Source: Novosphingobium sp. 28-62-57 (GTDB lineage Bacteria > Pseudomonadota > Alphaproteobacteria > Sphingomonadales > Sphingomonadaceae). Taken from it: DNA of 64,000 nucleotides. The stretch lies in the NCBI GenBank assembly GCA_002256985.1, contig NCGO01000011.1:89397-153396 (forward strand). The letters run 5' to 3'. The notes under the pieces were generated by a model. The model was given only the letters and a program-made list of their open reading frames with translations, had not been told where the DNA came from and searched no databases. Every line of letters begins with the position of its first letter. Position 1 is the first letter of the stretch. This document shows positions 18,303 to 26,847 of the stretch, piece after piece. A program made the translations under genes and the position numbers.

Positions 18303-21300
18303 GCGGCTTTCTCCAGCGCAAACATCGGCGCACCGGGCTGCAGCGATTGCTTTTCAGCGCAGTACATCGCTACGACCTTGCCCGAATTGGGGCTGAGGAC
18401 CGGGCATTCCATCTTCATCGATTCCAGCACGGCGATGGTATCGCCAGCCTGCACCTGATCGCCGGTGGCCACCAGCAGCTTCCATACGCTGCCGCCGAAG
18501 GGGGCTTCGACCACATCTGCGCCATCGGGCACGGTGATCGCAGCTTCTGCCGGGATGTCCGAATCGCTGAGCGCAGAGACGCGATCAAACTCGCCCATGG
18601 CCTGCCAGTCTGCGCGCTCGGCATCGAAGGCGGCTTTGCGCTGTGCTTCGAAGGCGCTGATCGCTTCGGCATTGTCGGCCAGATACTTGCGGTAATCCGA
18701 AAGGCGGAATTCGGACGGTTCGATGGTGATGGAGCGTCGCCCGCTGGGGAAATCACGCCGCCATTCGGCCAATTCCTCGGCGCTGACCGGATAGAAGCGA
18801 ATCTGGTCGAAGAAGCGCAGCAGCCACGGCTTGCCTTCGATAAAGTCGGCGGTCTGGCGGTGCGTATTCCACACTTGCACGGTGCGGCCAAACAGCTGGT
18901 AACCGCCGGGCCCTTCCATGCCATAGATGCACATATAGGCCCCGCCGATGCCGACCACATTGGGCGGCGTCCAGGTGCGCGCGGGGTTGTACTTGGTGGT
19001 GACCAGGCGGTGCCGGGGATCGACCGGGGTGGCCACCGGCGCGCCGAGGTAAACATCGCCAAGGCCCATCACCAGATAGCTGGCCTCGAAGATCAGGTTC
19101 TCCACCGCCGCCACATCGGGCAGGCCATTGATGCGGCGGATGAATTCGATGTTGTCCGGGCACCATGGCGCATCGTCGCGCACTGCGCCCATGTACTTTT
19201 CGATGGTTTCGATGGTGGCAGGGTCGCGCCAGCTCAGCGGCAAGTGGACGATGCGTGATGGGATCGCGAAGTCCTCCAGATCGCCCAAGCGCTCCTCTGC
19301 CGCAATCAGCGCGGCCAGTGCAGCGGCCTGATCAAGTGCTTCGCCATCGAAGTGCAGTTGCAGCGAGCGGATGCCGGGGACGATGTCGATCACGCCGGGC
19401 AGGGCCATGCGCTCCAGCTCGGTCATCAACGCGTGGACACGGATGCGCAGTTCGATGTCGAGCACGATCGGGCCATATTCGACGAGAATGTTGCGATCAC
19501 CCTGCTGGCGATAGACGGTGCGCGGGCGGCCGGGGCCTTCGGGCAGGTCTGCCAGCACCGGAGTCTGCGTTGCCACCGCGCAGGTGCGGCTTGGGGGCGT
19601 CTTGGTGCCGTTCAGAAGCAGCGCTTTTTGTGCTGATGATGCGGCGGTTGCTTCGGCCATTGTCACTGGCACGAAGCGCACTTTGTCTCCGGCTGAAAGC
19701 TGGCCGACTTTCCACAAGTCTGCCGCGATCACCACGAAGGGGCACACGAATCCGCCCAGCGAGGGGCCATCCGGGCCAAGGATGATCGGCATGTCGCCGG
19801 TAAAGTCCACCGCGCCGATGGCATAAGGGTTATCGTGGATGTTGGATGGGTGGAGACCCGCCTCACCGCCATCGCGCCGTGCCCATTCGGGCTTGGGGCC
19901 AACCAGGCGCACGCCAGTGCGGTTGGAATTGTAATGCACTTGCCAGTCCGCCGCGACGATCATGTCGATATCGTCATCGGTAAAGAAATCGGGCGAACCA
20001 TGCGGGCCATAGAGCACGCGCAACGACCAGTCGGTTGGCAGCGCGGGCAGGGGGATTGCGGGCGTGGCTTCGCTGGAGGGCGCGCCTGCCAGATGCAGAA
20101 CATCGCCTGCCACCAGACGCCGTGCAGCATGGCCACCGAACTGGCCCAGTTCGAAGGTGCTGCAACTGCCAAGATAAGGGGCGATGTCCAGCCCGCCTGC
20201 GATCAGCAGATAGCCGCGCATGCCACCGCCATGCGCGCGGCCAAGGCTCAACGTCTGCCCCGCCGCGATGTCGAACGGGGTGCCCAGCGGCACGGGCTGG
20301 CCATCCAGCGTCGCGCCAAAGTCCGCGCCGGTCAGGCACACGCGCGCAGCGGCGGAGAATGCCAGCGTCGGGCCGGTGACGGTCAATTCCAGACCGGCCA
20401 TGCCTTCGGGATTGCCGAGCAGGCGGTTGCCGATGCGGAACGACTGGTCGTCCATCGGGCCTGAAGGTGGCACGCCCACGGCCCACAGCTTTTGCCGCCC
20501 CGGCCAGTCCTGCACGGTTGTGGCGGTGCCGCCGCTGATGACGCGGAAGCTTTGCGGGGTGTAGGTCACGCTTTCCAGCGCGCGGGTGGAAACCTCGCCA
20601 CTGGTAAAAGCGGGGCAAGCCACCACATCGCGCAGCCAGCGCAGGTTGGTTTCGATTCCGTCGATGCGGCTGGCAGCCAGCGCCTGCTGCATCGCGGCCA
20701 CGGCGGCTTCACGGGTGTCGGCATGGACGATCAGCTTGGCCAGCATCGGATCGTAAAACGCGCTGACTTCGCTGCCCGCCATGATCCACGTTTCGGCGCG
20801 CACGCCTTCCGGGAACTGCACGGAGGTAAGCGTGCCCGAAGTGGGCCGGTAATCCAGCGCCGGGTCTTCGGCATAGAGCCGCACTTGTACCGAATGGCCC
20901 TTTGGCGTGGTCGGCGCGGTGTCGAGGAAGCTGTAATCGCCCGCAGCGCCGCGGATCATCCATTCGACCAGATCCACGCCGAAGACCATTTCGGTCACGC
21001 CGTGTTCCACCTGCAGGCGGGTGTTCATTTCGAGGAAGAAGAACTCCTCGCGGTCGGCGTCGTAAAGGAACTCCACGGTGCCTGCGCTGCGATATTGCGC
21101 CGCCTCACCAAGGCGGATCGCGGCGGCGAACAGCGCTTGCCGCACCGCTTCAGGCAGGAGCGGGGCGGGGGCTTCTTCCACGACCTTTTGGTTGCGCCGC
21201 TGCAGCGAGCAATCCCGCTCGCCCAGCGCCACCACGCGCCCCGCGCCATCGCCGAAGATCTGCACTTCTACGTGCCGCGCGCGGCGCACGAAGCGTTCGA

Positions 21301-21910
21301 GGAACACGCCCGCATCGCCAAAATTGCTCTGCCCGAGCCGCGCCACGGCGGCGAAGCCTTCGCGCACATCGGCCTCGCTCTCACACACGCGCATGCCGAT
21401 GCCGCCGCCACCTGCGGTGGCCTTGAGCATCACCGGAAAGCCGATGGCCTGCACTGCCGCAATCGCCGCCGCCTCATCGGTCAGGAGGTCGCTCCCCGGC
21501 GCCAGCGGGAGTCCGTGTGCGGCGGCCAGTTCGCGCGCGCTGTGCTTCAGGCCGAAGGTGCGGATATTGTCCGCCGTCGGCCCGATGAATTCGATCCCTG
21601 CATCGGCACAAGCTGCCGCAAAATCAGTGTTTTCCGAAAGGAACCCATAGCCCGGATGGATCGCGCCTGCGCCGGTGCGCTTTGCCGCCGCGATGATCTT
21701 GGCGATATCCAGATAGCTCTCGCTCGGCCGCGCGCCGCCGATGCAGACCGCCTCGTCAGCCTCTGCCACATGCAGCGAGCCTTCATCCGCATCGGAATAG
21801 ACCGCGACGGAGCGCAGGCCCATGGCGCGCAACGTGCGGATGATCCGGGTGGCAATCGTCCCCCGGTTGGCAATCAGGACGGTATCGAAGGTCATGGGTT
21901 TAACAGTCAT
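18299..21910 (-). CDS. uca: Biotin-dependent urea/guanidine carboxylase
   Basis: 1203 residues. Domain order: biotin carboxylase with ATP-grasp (about 1 to 450), AHS2-type and AHS1-type carboxyltransferase halves (about 470 to 1030) and a C-terminal biotinyl domain with the biotin lysine near 1166 in VLESMKMECPV. This is the urea amidolyase large subunit. Published biochemistry on bacterial operons with two DUF1989 genes shows the enzyme prefers guanidine, giving carboxyguanidine. The start at 21910 overlaps the preceding stop as ATGA; an internal ATG at 21895 is possible. Confidence 0.93.
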   Translation of the reverse strand: MTVKPMTFDTVLIANRGTIATRIIRTLRAMGLRSVAVYSDADEGSLHVAEADEAVCIGGARPSESYLDIAKIIAAAKRTGAGAIHPGYGFLSENTDFAAACADAGIEFIGPTADNIRTFGLKHSARELAAAHGLPLAPGSDLLTDEAAAIAAVQAIGFPVMLKATAGGGGIGMRVCESEADVREGFAAVARLGQSNFGDAGVFLERFVRRARHVEVQIFGDGAGRVVALGERDCSLQRRNQKVVEEAPAPLLPEAVRQALFAAAIRLGEAAQYRSAGTVEFLYDADREEFFFLEMNTRLQVEHGVTEMVFGVDLVEWMIRGAAGDYSFLDTAPTTPKGHSVQVRLYAEDPALDYRPTSGTLTSVQFPEGVRAETWIMAGSEVSAFYDPMLAKLIVHADTREAAVAAMQQALAASRIDGIETNLRWLRDVVACPAFTSGEVSTRALESVTYTPQSFRVISGGTATTVQDWPGRQKLWAVGVPPSGPMDDQSFRIGNRLLGNPEGMAGLELTVTGPTLAFSAAARVCLTGADFGATLDGQPVPLGTPFDIAAGQTLSLGRAHGGGMRGYLLIAGGLDIAPYLGSCSTFELGQFGGHAARRLVAGDVLHLAGAPSSEATPAIPLPALPTDWSLRVLYGPHGSPDFFTDDDIDMIVAADWQVHYNSNRTGVRLVGPKPEWARRDGGEAGLHPSNIHDNPYAIGAVDFTGDMPIILGPDGPSLGGFVCPFVVIAADLWKVGQLSAGDKVRFVPVTMAEATAASSAQKALLLNGTKTPPSRTCAVATQTPVLADLPEGPGRPRTVYRQQGDRNILVEYGPIVLDIELRIRVHALMTELERMALPGVIDIVPGIRSLQLHFDGEALDQAAALAALIAAEERLGDLEDFAIPSRIVHLPLSWRDPATIETIEKYMGAVRDDAPWCPDNIEFIRRINGLPDVAAVENLIFEASYLVMGLGDVYLGAPVATPVDPRHRLVTTKYNPARTWTPPNVVGIGGAYMCIYGMEGPGGYQLFGRTVQVWNTHRQTADFIEGKPWLLRFFDQIRFYPVSAEELAEWRRDFPSGRRSITIEPSEFRLSDYRKYLADNAEAISAFEAQRKAAFDAERADWQAMGEFDRVSALSDSDIPAEAAITVPDGADVVEAPFGGSVWKLLVATGDQVQAGDTIAVLESMKMECPVLSPNSGKVVAMYCAEKQSLQPGAPMFALEKAA

Positions 21911-22554
21911 GCTGCCACGATCATGCGGACGGGGGTGGGGTTGAAGGCGTTGCACGGGTTGTTGATCTGCGGGCAGTTTGAAACGACCACGGTCACGTCC
22001 ATCTCGGCATAGAGGTCCACGGTCAGCCCCGGCGCGGAGATGCCATCGACGATGCCGAGCGTCCCGTCGGCCTCGACCGGCACGTTCATGAAGAAGTTGA
22101 TGTTCGGCACGATATCGCGCTTACCGCGCCCTTCGAGCAGGTTGGCCTCAAGGAAATTCTCGACACAGGCATGTTGAGACTTGGTGTGATGACCGTAGCG
22201 CAAGGTATTGGATTCGCACGAGCATGCCCCGCCGATTGTATCGTGATATTCCACGGCAGAGGCGGCGATGGTCATCATCGGGCGGCCTTCGTTTGACATC
22301 AGCTTCGTGCCGGTGCGCAGGAACAGGTTGCCTTGCGCGGCCACGGTATCTTGCGCGCTGTAGCGCTCGGCGTCGTCAGCCGTGCTGTAGAGCAGGAAAT
22401 CGACTGCCTGATTGCCTTCAAGGTCGACAATGCGCAGCGTCTGGCCCTTGGCCACGTGATAGAGCCACGGCGCGCGCGAGGGCACGATCTCGTCATGCAC
22501 GATGGTGGCAGACAGGCCAGAGAGATAATGGCCGGAGAGGTGGGGATCGCTCAT
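21907..22554 (-). CDS. DUF1989 protein UAAP2, probable carboxyguanidine deiminase subunit
   Basis: 215 residues. DUF1989 / urea carboxylase-associated protein 2, with the family run CSCESNTLRYGHHT and NCPQINNP. Its paralogue sits directly upstream (16-nt gap). Work published in 2020 on such pairs identified them as the two subunits of carboxyguanidine deiminase, turning carboxyguanidine into allophanate and ammonia. The Cys and His residues above are likely metal or catalytic residues. Stop overlaps the carboxylase start. Confidence 0.88.
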   Translation of the reverse strand: MSDPHLSGHYLSGLSATIVHDEIVPSRAPWLYHVAKGQTLRIVDLEGNQAVDFLLYSTADDAERYSAQDTVAAQGNLFLRTGTKLMSNEGRPMMTIAASAVEYHDTIGGACSCESNTLRYGHHTKSQHACVENFLEANLLEGRGKRDIVPNINFFMNVPVEADGTLGIVDGISAPGLTVDLYAEMDVTVVVSNCPQINNPCNAFNPTPVRMIVAA

Positions 22555-22570
22555 CAGATGGTTCCTCGCT

Positions 22571-23395
22571 TCAGCGACGGTAGTAGTCTTCGACGTTCAG
22601 GAAGGCGCGAAGACCCTCCGGCGTCGCATTGCGGATGCTATCGTCAGCAGCGGTGACGGCCCCGCGCCAAGCGGTGGCGCGCAGCGGGGTGACCGCGTAT
22701 TCGGCGCGCGGATCAAGCACATGCGGGCAATTGGCGATCACCACGATCACTTCCATTTCTGCGCGCAGCACCACTTCGCGTGCGGGCGCAAATGGGCCGA
22801 CCACAGGCGTGATCGTGCCATCCAACTCGATCTTCGTGCCCTTGAACAGGTTGACGCAAGGATGCACATCGCGCCGCCCCAGCCCATGCTTGGCTGCGCC
22901 GAGCAGGAAGCGGTCCCGCCCGTTGGGATAGGCCCCGCTGTTCCGGCCTTCGCCATACTTCGCCAGATTGGTGGCGGCATTCGACGTGCCGCTGAAGCAA
23001 TCGTGTGTTTGCGCATCGTCCGCCTCGATGCTCATCAACACGCGGCCCATGTCGGACAGCAGCAGCTTGCCTGCCTCAAGATAGGCGTTCCACTGCACCT
23101 TGACCGTATCGGCCACGTTCAGGCGCTCGGTCGGCATTTCCGCGTTGAACACTTGCAGCCCGGCGCAGGCATCGCCCTTCACATCGATCAGCCGCAACCG
23201 GCTGCCGCGTGCCAGACGCCGCGTGGCATAGCCGCCCGCTGCAATCGTCTCTTCCCACACCACATCATCGGCGGAGATGCCATCGGGCAGATCGCTGGCG
23301 ACTGGGGGCAGCACCGGCATGGCTTCCACCACGGTGCCCCCCATGCTGCGCGCATGATCGCGCGCGGCCATCGGGTTAGCGAGAGTTTCGGTCAT
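22571..23395 (-). CDS. DUF1989 protein UAAP1, probable carboxyguanidine deiminase subunit
   Basis: 274 residues. DUF1989 / urea carboxylase-associated protein 1: GSRLRLIDVKGDACAGLQVFNA, HDCFSGTSNAATN and a C-terminal ANCPHVLDP that parallels NCPQINNP in its neighbour, indicating a heteromeric pair. It starts with ATGA overlapping the stop of the NikR-like gene, so expression is coupled to the regulator. Confidence 0.87.
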   Translation of the reverse strand: MTETLANPMAARDHARSMGGTVVEAMPVLPPVASDLPDGISADDVVWEETIAAGGYATRRLARGSRLRLIDVKGDACAGLQVFNAEMPTERLNVADTVKVQWNAYLEAGKLLLSDMGRVLMSIEADDAQTHDCFSGTSNAATNLAKYGEGRNSGAYPNGRDRFLLGAAKHGLGRRDVHPCVNLFKGTKIELDGTITPVVGPFAPAREVVLRAEMEVIVVIANCPHVLDPRAEYAVTPLRATAWRGAVTAADDSIRNATPEGLRAFLNVEDYYRR

Positions 23396-23871
23396 GTCAC
23401 CGCTCCATCGGTTTCGCCTTCGCTTCCGTCCTGCTCATAGAGCGGCGGGAGAAGGGCGGTTGTCGTTACGAGTTCAAGCTGCTGCACCCCGCGCACACGG
23501 CGCAGCGCATCGGAAAGCTCTTTCAGCCGCTCGGCCGCGCCTTGGACCAGCAGCACTTCGAGCGATTGATCGTCCTGCAAAAAGACATGCTGCGACGAGA
23601 TCACCTCCTTGAGGTAATCGGCCTGAGTCTGCGCCAACTGGTGCCGCACCCGGCCCCGGTCGCCGCGATAGACCACGGTCACCGTGCCGGCGAGCGTCTC
23701 CTCGGGCCGGGTATAGGCCTCATGCGCAGCCAGTGCGTGGCGGATCAGTTCGGAGATCAGCTGGGACCGCGATGGCAGGCGGCGTTCCTCCACCATCATG
23801 TCCAGCTTGCGGAACAGGCTGGCGGGCAGGCTCATGCTCAGCCGCGCAAGGGGTTCGGGCGCAGGCGTCAT
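23392..23871 (-). CDS. NikR-like ribbon-helix-helix regulator with ACT-like domain
   Basis: 159 residues. Residues about 8 to 50 (ARLSMSLPASLFRKLDMMVEERRLPSRSQLISELIRHAL) form a ribbon-helix-helix; about 65 to 140 are a NikR-type C-terminal domain (SLEVLLVQGAAERLKELSDALRRVRGVQQLELV). Manual alignment to E. coli NikR keeps one His (SQHVF, at His87) but puts Phe at His89 and Ser at Cys95, and nothing matches His76, so nickel sensing is unlikely. It is embedded by ATGA overlaps on both sides, and is the probable pathway-specific repressor or sensor. Confidence 0.82.
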   Translation of the reverse strand: MTPAPEPLARLSMSLPASLFRKLDMMVEERRLPSRSQLISELIRHALAAHEAYTRPEETLAGTVTVVYRGDRGRVRHQLAQTQADYLKEVISSQHVFLQDDQSLEVLLVQGAAERLKELSDALRRVRGVQQLELVTTTALLPPLYEQDGSEGETDGAVT

Positions 23872-24638
23872 GCCGCAGCCCCTTGTGCAACAGGTGCCTC
23901 CGGCTCGACCGGCGCAGGCTTCGTGAGCGGCAGGTCATAGACCGCCGTTGCGCCATAACGGTGCGGCGCGTGCGGATCATGGCGGCGTTTGTCGAGCGCC
24001 AGCACGCGGGTGCCCAGCGAAAACGCTTCGCGGATGTCGTGCGTCACCATGATCACGGTCAGCTCATACTGCCGCCACAGCCGGGTGATCAGCGTGTGCA
24101 TATCGGCGCGAATGCCTGGATCGAGCGCGCCGAAAGGTTCGTCAAGCAGCAGGATGCGCGGGCGCTTGATCAGGGCCTGCGCGATGGCAAGGCGCTGCTG
24201 CATCCCGCCCGACATTTGCGCCGGGTAAAGGTGCATGCTGTCTTTCAGGCCCACAGCTTCCAGCATTTCTGACGCTTCTGCCTCGGCCGCCTTGCGCCGT
24301 GCGCCAAACAGGCGGGCCAGCAGCGGTGCTTGCGTGCATTCCAGCCCGAACACCACATTGCCCAGCACGGTCAGGTGCGGAAAGACCGAGTATTTCTGGA
24401 ACACCACGCCCCGGTCCGGCCCGCATTCGGGCGGCAGCGGCGCACCGTCGAGCGTGATCGTTCCGCGCGTCGCCTGTTCCTGCCCCAGGATCACGCGGAG
24501 GAAGGTGCTCTTGCCTGCACCCGAGGGGCCGACGACCGAGACGAACGAGCCTGCGGCCACATCGAGATTGACCTTTTCGAGCACGATGCGGTCGCCATAT
24601 TCGACCCACACGTCCTTCAATGTCAGCAGCGCGCTCAA
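23868..24638 (-). CDS. ABC transporter ATP-binding protein (urea/guanidine carboxylase system)
   Basis: 256 residues with Walker A GPSGAGKST (37 to 45), signature MSGGMQQRLAIAQAL, Walker B ILLLDEPFGALD and the H-loop TVIMVTHDIREA. It belongs to the nitrate/taurine/sulfonate type. No good ATG exists; the TTG at 24638 overlaps the permease stop by 4 nt and has GGAG about 7 nt upstream, so it is the chosen start (MSALLTLKDVWVEYGD). The open frame upstream to 24725 is inside the permease gene. Confidence 0.9.
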   Translation of the reverse strand: MSALLTLKDVWVEYGDRIVLEKVNLDVAAGSFVSVVGPSGAGKSTFLRVILGQEQATRGTITLDGAPLPPECGPDRGVVFQKYSVFPHLTVLGNVVFGLECTQAPLLARLFGARRKAAEAEASEMLEAVGLKDSMHLYPAQMSGGMQQRLAIAQALIKRPRILLLDEPFGALDPGIRADMHTLITRLWRQYELTVIMVTHDIREAFSLGTRVLALDKRRHDPHAPHRYGATAVYDLPLTKPAPVEPEAPVAQGAAA

Positions 24639-25450
24639 TGTGCTGCTCCATGGGCCCAGGGGAAGGCTCTCGTGCTGAGCTTTGACAGCGCCACGTCCAT
24701 CACGATGGCCAGCAGAGCGATCCACGCGACATATGGGATGATCACATCCATCGCGAGGTAACGGCGGACGAGGAAGATGCGGTAGCCAAGCCCCACGTCA
24801 GACGCGATGGCCTCGGCCGAGATCAGGAATACCCATGCCGGGCCAAGCGCCAGTTTAAGCGCCACCAGCAGCCGGGGCAGGGCTTGCGGCAGCGCCACGC
24901 GCAGCATGATCTGCCAGCTTCCCGCGCCCAGCGTCTGCGCTTTGACAATCTGTTCGCGCGGCAGGGCGCCCACATGCCCTGCCACATCGCGTACCATCAC
25001 CGGGGCAATGCCGATCACGATCAGCGCCACTTTGGCGGTTTCACCAAGGCCCAGCGCGATGAACAGGATCGGCAGAAGCGCGATTGGTGGGATCACGGCG
25101 ATGCCGGTGACCAGTGGGCCAAACATGGCCCGGACCGGTGGCAGCACGCCCAGCAGCAAGCCCACCAGCAAGGCCATCAGCGTGGCAATACCAAGGCCAA
25201 GCCCCAAGCGCTGCAGGCTTGCCAGCGTATCGGCCCAGAACACCAGATTGCTGCTGAGCACATCGGGCTGCTGCATCATCTTCCAGATCGCCGTCCCCAT
25301 GGCAGAGGGGAGCGGCAGGATCTTGTCAGCCGGGTTTGCAGCGTGGCGCTGGGCCGATGCCACCAGATAGCCGATGGTCAGCAAGCCAATCGGAATGGCA
25401 CCCAGCCCGAAGGCCTGTCTGCGCCCGATGTGTCGGTTTACCCAGCGCAT
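24635..25450 (-). CDS. ABC transporter permease (urea/guanidine carboxylase system)
   Basis: 271 residues, about six membrane segments, with the EAA-type loop AQTLGAGSWQIMLRVALP characteristic of SsuC/TauC-like permeases. Lies between the substrate-binding lipoprotein (55-nt gap) and the ATPase (4-nt overlap). Together the three make an importer whose substrate is likely the nitrogen compound degraded by the downstream enzymes. Confidence 0.9.
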   Translation of the reverse strand: MRWVNRHIGRRQAFGLGAIPIGLLTIGYLVASAQRHAANPADKILPLPSAMGTAIWKMMQQPDVLSSNLVFWADTLASLQRLGLGLGIATLMALLVGLLLGVLPPVRAMFGPLVTGIAVIPPIALLPILFIALGLGETAKVALIVIGIAPVMVRDVAGHVGALPREQIVKAQTLGAGSWQIMLRVALPQALPRLLVALKLALGPAWVFLISAEAIASDVGLGYRIFLVRRYLAMDVIIPYVAWIALLAIVMDVALSKLSTRAFPWAHGAAH

Positions 25451-25505
25451 GCATGCGCCTCCTTGAAAACGTGATGGCCGGGCCGGAGAGCCTGCGTCTT
25501 GGTGA

Positions 25506-26588
25506 TCACAGCTTGTTGTCGGCGGCCAGCTTCATGAAGCTTTCATCGAAGCGCAGCGTCACTCGCGCCGGATCACCCAGTGTTACGCCGCCGGGAAAGC
25601 CCATGCCCACCGCATCGGCAGAGGTCGCCCCCTGAAACAGGCCCTTGGAGAAGCTAAAATCGCGCACTTTGGTCATTGTCGAGATCAGTTCGGGCGACGT
25701 GGTTGCGGCCACGGCTTCCTTGGCATCGATGTAAAGGCGCGTCGTCTTCAGCTGCGCGTCGAACACATCGGGCGTGGTGCCAGCCAGCTTGGCCATGGCC
25801 GCGCGGGCTTCCTTGCCCTGCGCATCGTCACGCATCATCAGGCTGACAGTTTCATACCAGATCCCCGCCAGCGCCTTGCCCAGATCGGGGTTGGCTTTCA
25901 GGGTTGCAGTGTCGACCACCAGCAGATCAAGGATTTCCCCGGGGATGTCGGCGGAGCTGAATACCTGATTCGCGCCCGCCTGACCGCGCATCACCGAAAG
26001 CTGAGGGTTCCACGCGACAGCGGCCTTGGCATCGGGGCTGCTGAAAGCGCCAACGATATCGGCGTCGCCGGTGTTGATCGTCTTCACATCGGTCAGCGAC
26101 ATGCCATTGCTGTTGAGCGCACGCGCCAGCAGGTAGTGCGAGACCGACAGTTCGACGAGATAGATCGACTGGCCCTTGAGTGCGGCCACCGTGTTGCCAC
26201 CCTTGAGCAGCACGCCGTCGTTTCCGTTGGAATAATCGCCCACGATGATCGCGCTGGTGTCCTTGCCACCTGCGGCCGGGATGGTCAGCGCGTCCATGTT
26301 GGCCACGGTTACGCCGTCAAACTTGCCCGCGGTGTACTGGTTCACCGATTCGACATAGTCGTTGACCTGCACGATGTTGATTTTCAGGCCATATTTGTCG
26401 GCCCACTTCTTCACGATGCCAGCCTGCTGTGCATAGGGCCAGGGCATCCATCCGGCATAGATCGACCAGCCGATGCTGAATTCGCTGCGCTTTGGCGCAG
26501 GCGCATCTGCCGATGGAGAGCACGATGCCGCCAGCAACGTGGCGGCGATCAGGAGTGCTTTCCCGGACTTGCCGATCAGCCTGAACAT
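25506..26588 (-). CDS. ABC transporter substrate-binding lipoprotein (urea carboxylase-associated)
   Basis: 360 residues from the ATG at 26588 (RBS AAAGGAAA). Lipobox LAASC places the lipidated Cys at residue 23. The mature protein is an NMT1/SsuA-like periplasmic binding protein: EFSIGWSIYAGWMPWPYAQQ, GKFDGVTVANMDALTIPAAGG. This is the family repeatedly found with bacterial urea carboxylase genes (TIGR03427-like), first gene of the operon. The open frame upstream to 26726 is not supported. Confidence 0.9.
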   Translation of the reverse strand: MFRLIGKSGKALLIAATLLAASCSPSADAPAPKRSEFSIGWSIYAGWMPWPYAQQAGIVKKWADKYGLKINIVQVNDYVESVNQYTAGKFDGVTVANMDALTIPAAGGKDTSAIIVGDYSNGNDGVLLKGGNTVAALKGQSIYLVELSVSHYLLARALNSNGMSLTDVKTINTGDADIVGAFSSPDAKAAVAWNPQLSVMRGQAGANQVFSSADIPGEILDLLVVDTATLKANPDLGKALAGIWYETVSLMMRDDAQGKEARAAMAKLAGTTPDVFDAQLKTTRLYIDAKEAVAATTSPELISTMTKVRDFSFSKGLFQGATSADAVGMGFPGGVTLGDPARVTLRFDESFMKLAADNKL

Positions 26589-26649
26589 GCGTGATTTCCT
26601 TTTTTCTTGCCGGAACGCCATTACACATGGGGGAAAGTGACCGGTCTGC

Positions 26650-26673
26650 GTATTACGCTTTTTGCGTATGGTA
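26650..26673. promoter_or_regulatory. Operator-like palindrome, copy 1
   Basis: GTATTACG, 7-nt spacer, CGTATGGTA. The arms TACGC/GCGTA pair. It shares GTATTACG and CGTATG with copy 2 about 107 bp away. The position, 60 to 85 nt upstream of the lipoprotein start, suits an operator of the operon's own ribbon-helix-helix regulator; that link is inference. Confidence 0.55.
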
Positions 26674-26756
26674 ATAATTTTACCGAGCCGCGATACCGTG
26701 TGGTCACAACGGTTTGGCCCGCGCATGGACGGGCGTCAACGCGCTGAATCTGCGCT

Positions 26757-26781
26757 GTATTACGTCATTCGACGTATGCTA
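26757..26781. promoter_or_regulatory. Operator-like palindrome, copy 2
   Basis: GTATTACG, 8-nt spacer, CGTATGCTA; inside it TACGTC-ATTC-GACGTA is a perfect palindrome. Matches copy 1 in both half-sites with a one-base difference in spacing. Nearer to the sterol desaturase start, so one regulator could act on both divergent units. Confidence 0.55.
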
Positions 26782-26847
26782 TGCTTTGACAAACGCTGCA
26801 TACCAGCCTCGCACAGATGTGCCCGGATTTTGGAGAGGTGTTCGCGC

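Larger units (their letters stand above)
26589..26847. promoter_or_regulatory. Divergent promoter region, guanidine/urea operon versus sterol desaturase
   Basis: 259 nt of AT-richer DNA between two divergent starts. It contains two related palindromes (26650..26673 and 26757..26781), a third small palindrome GGTAATAATTTTACC at 26670..26684, and the ribosome binding sites of both genes. I looked for guanidine-I, -II and -III riboswitch motifs in the minus-strand leader and saw none. Confidence 0.6.

Noticed and set aside
23392-23871. Annotation as nickel-responsive NikR
   Set aside because: Two of the four nickel ligands are replaced and a third has no match in my alignment; no nickel transport genes are nearby.
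26589-26847. Guanidine riboswitch upstream of the guanidine/urea operon
   Set aside because: I read the minus-strand leader for the guanidine-I conserved blocks, paired ACGR-loop hairpins (guanidine-II) and guanidine-III; none was present. A covariance-model search would settle it.
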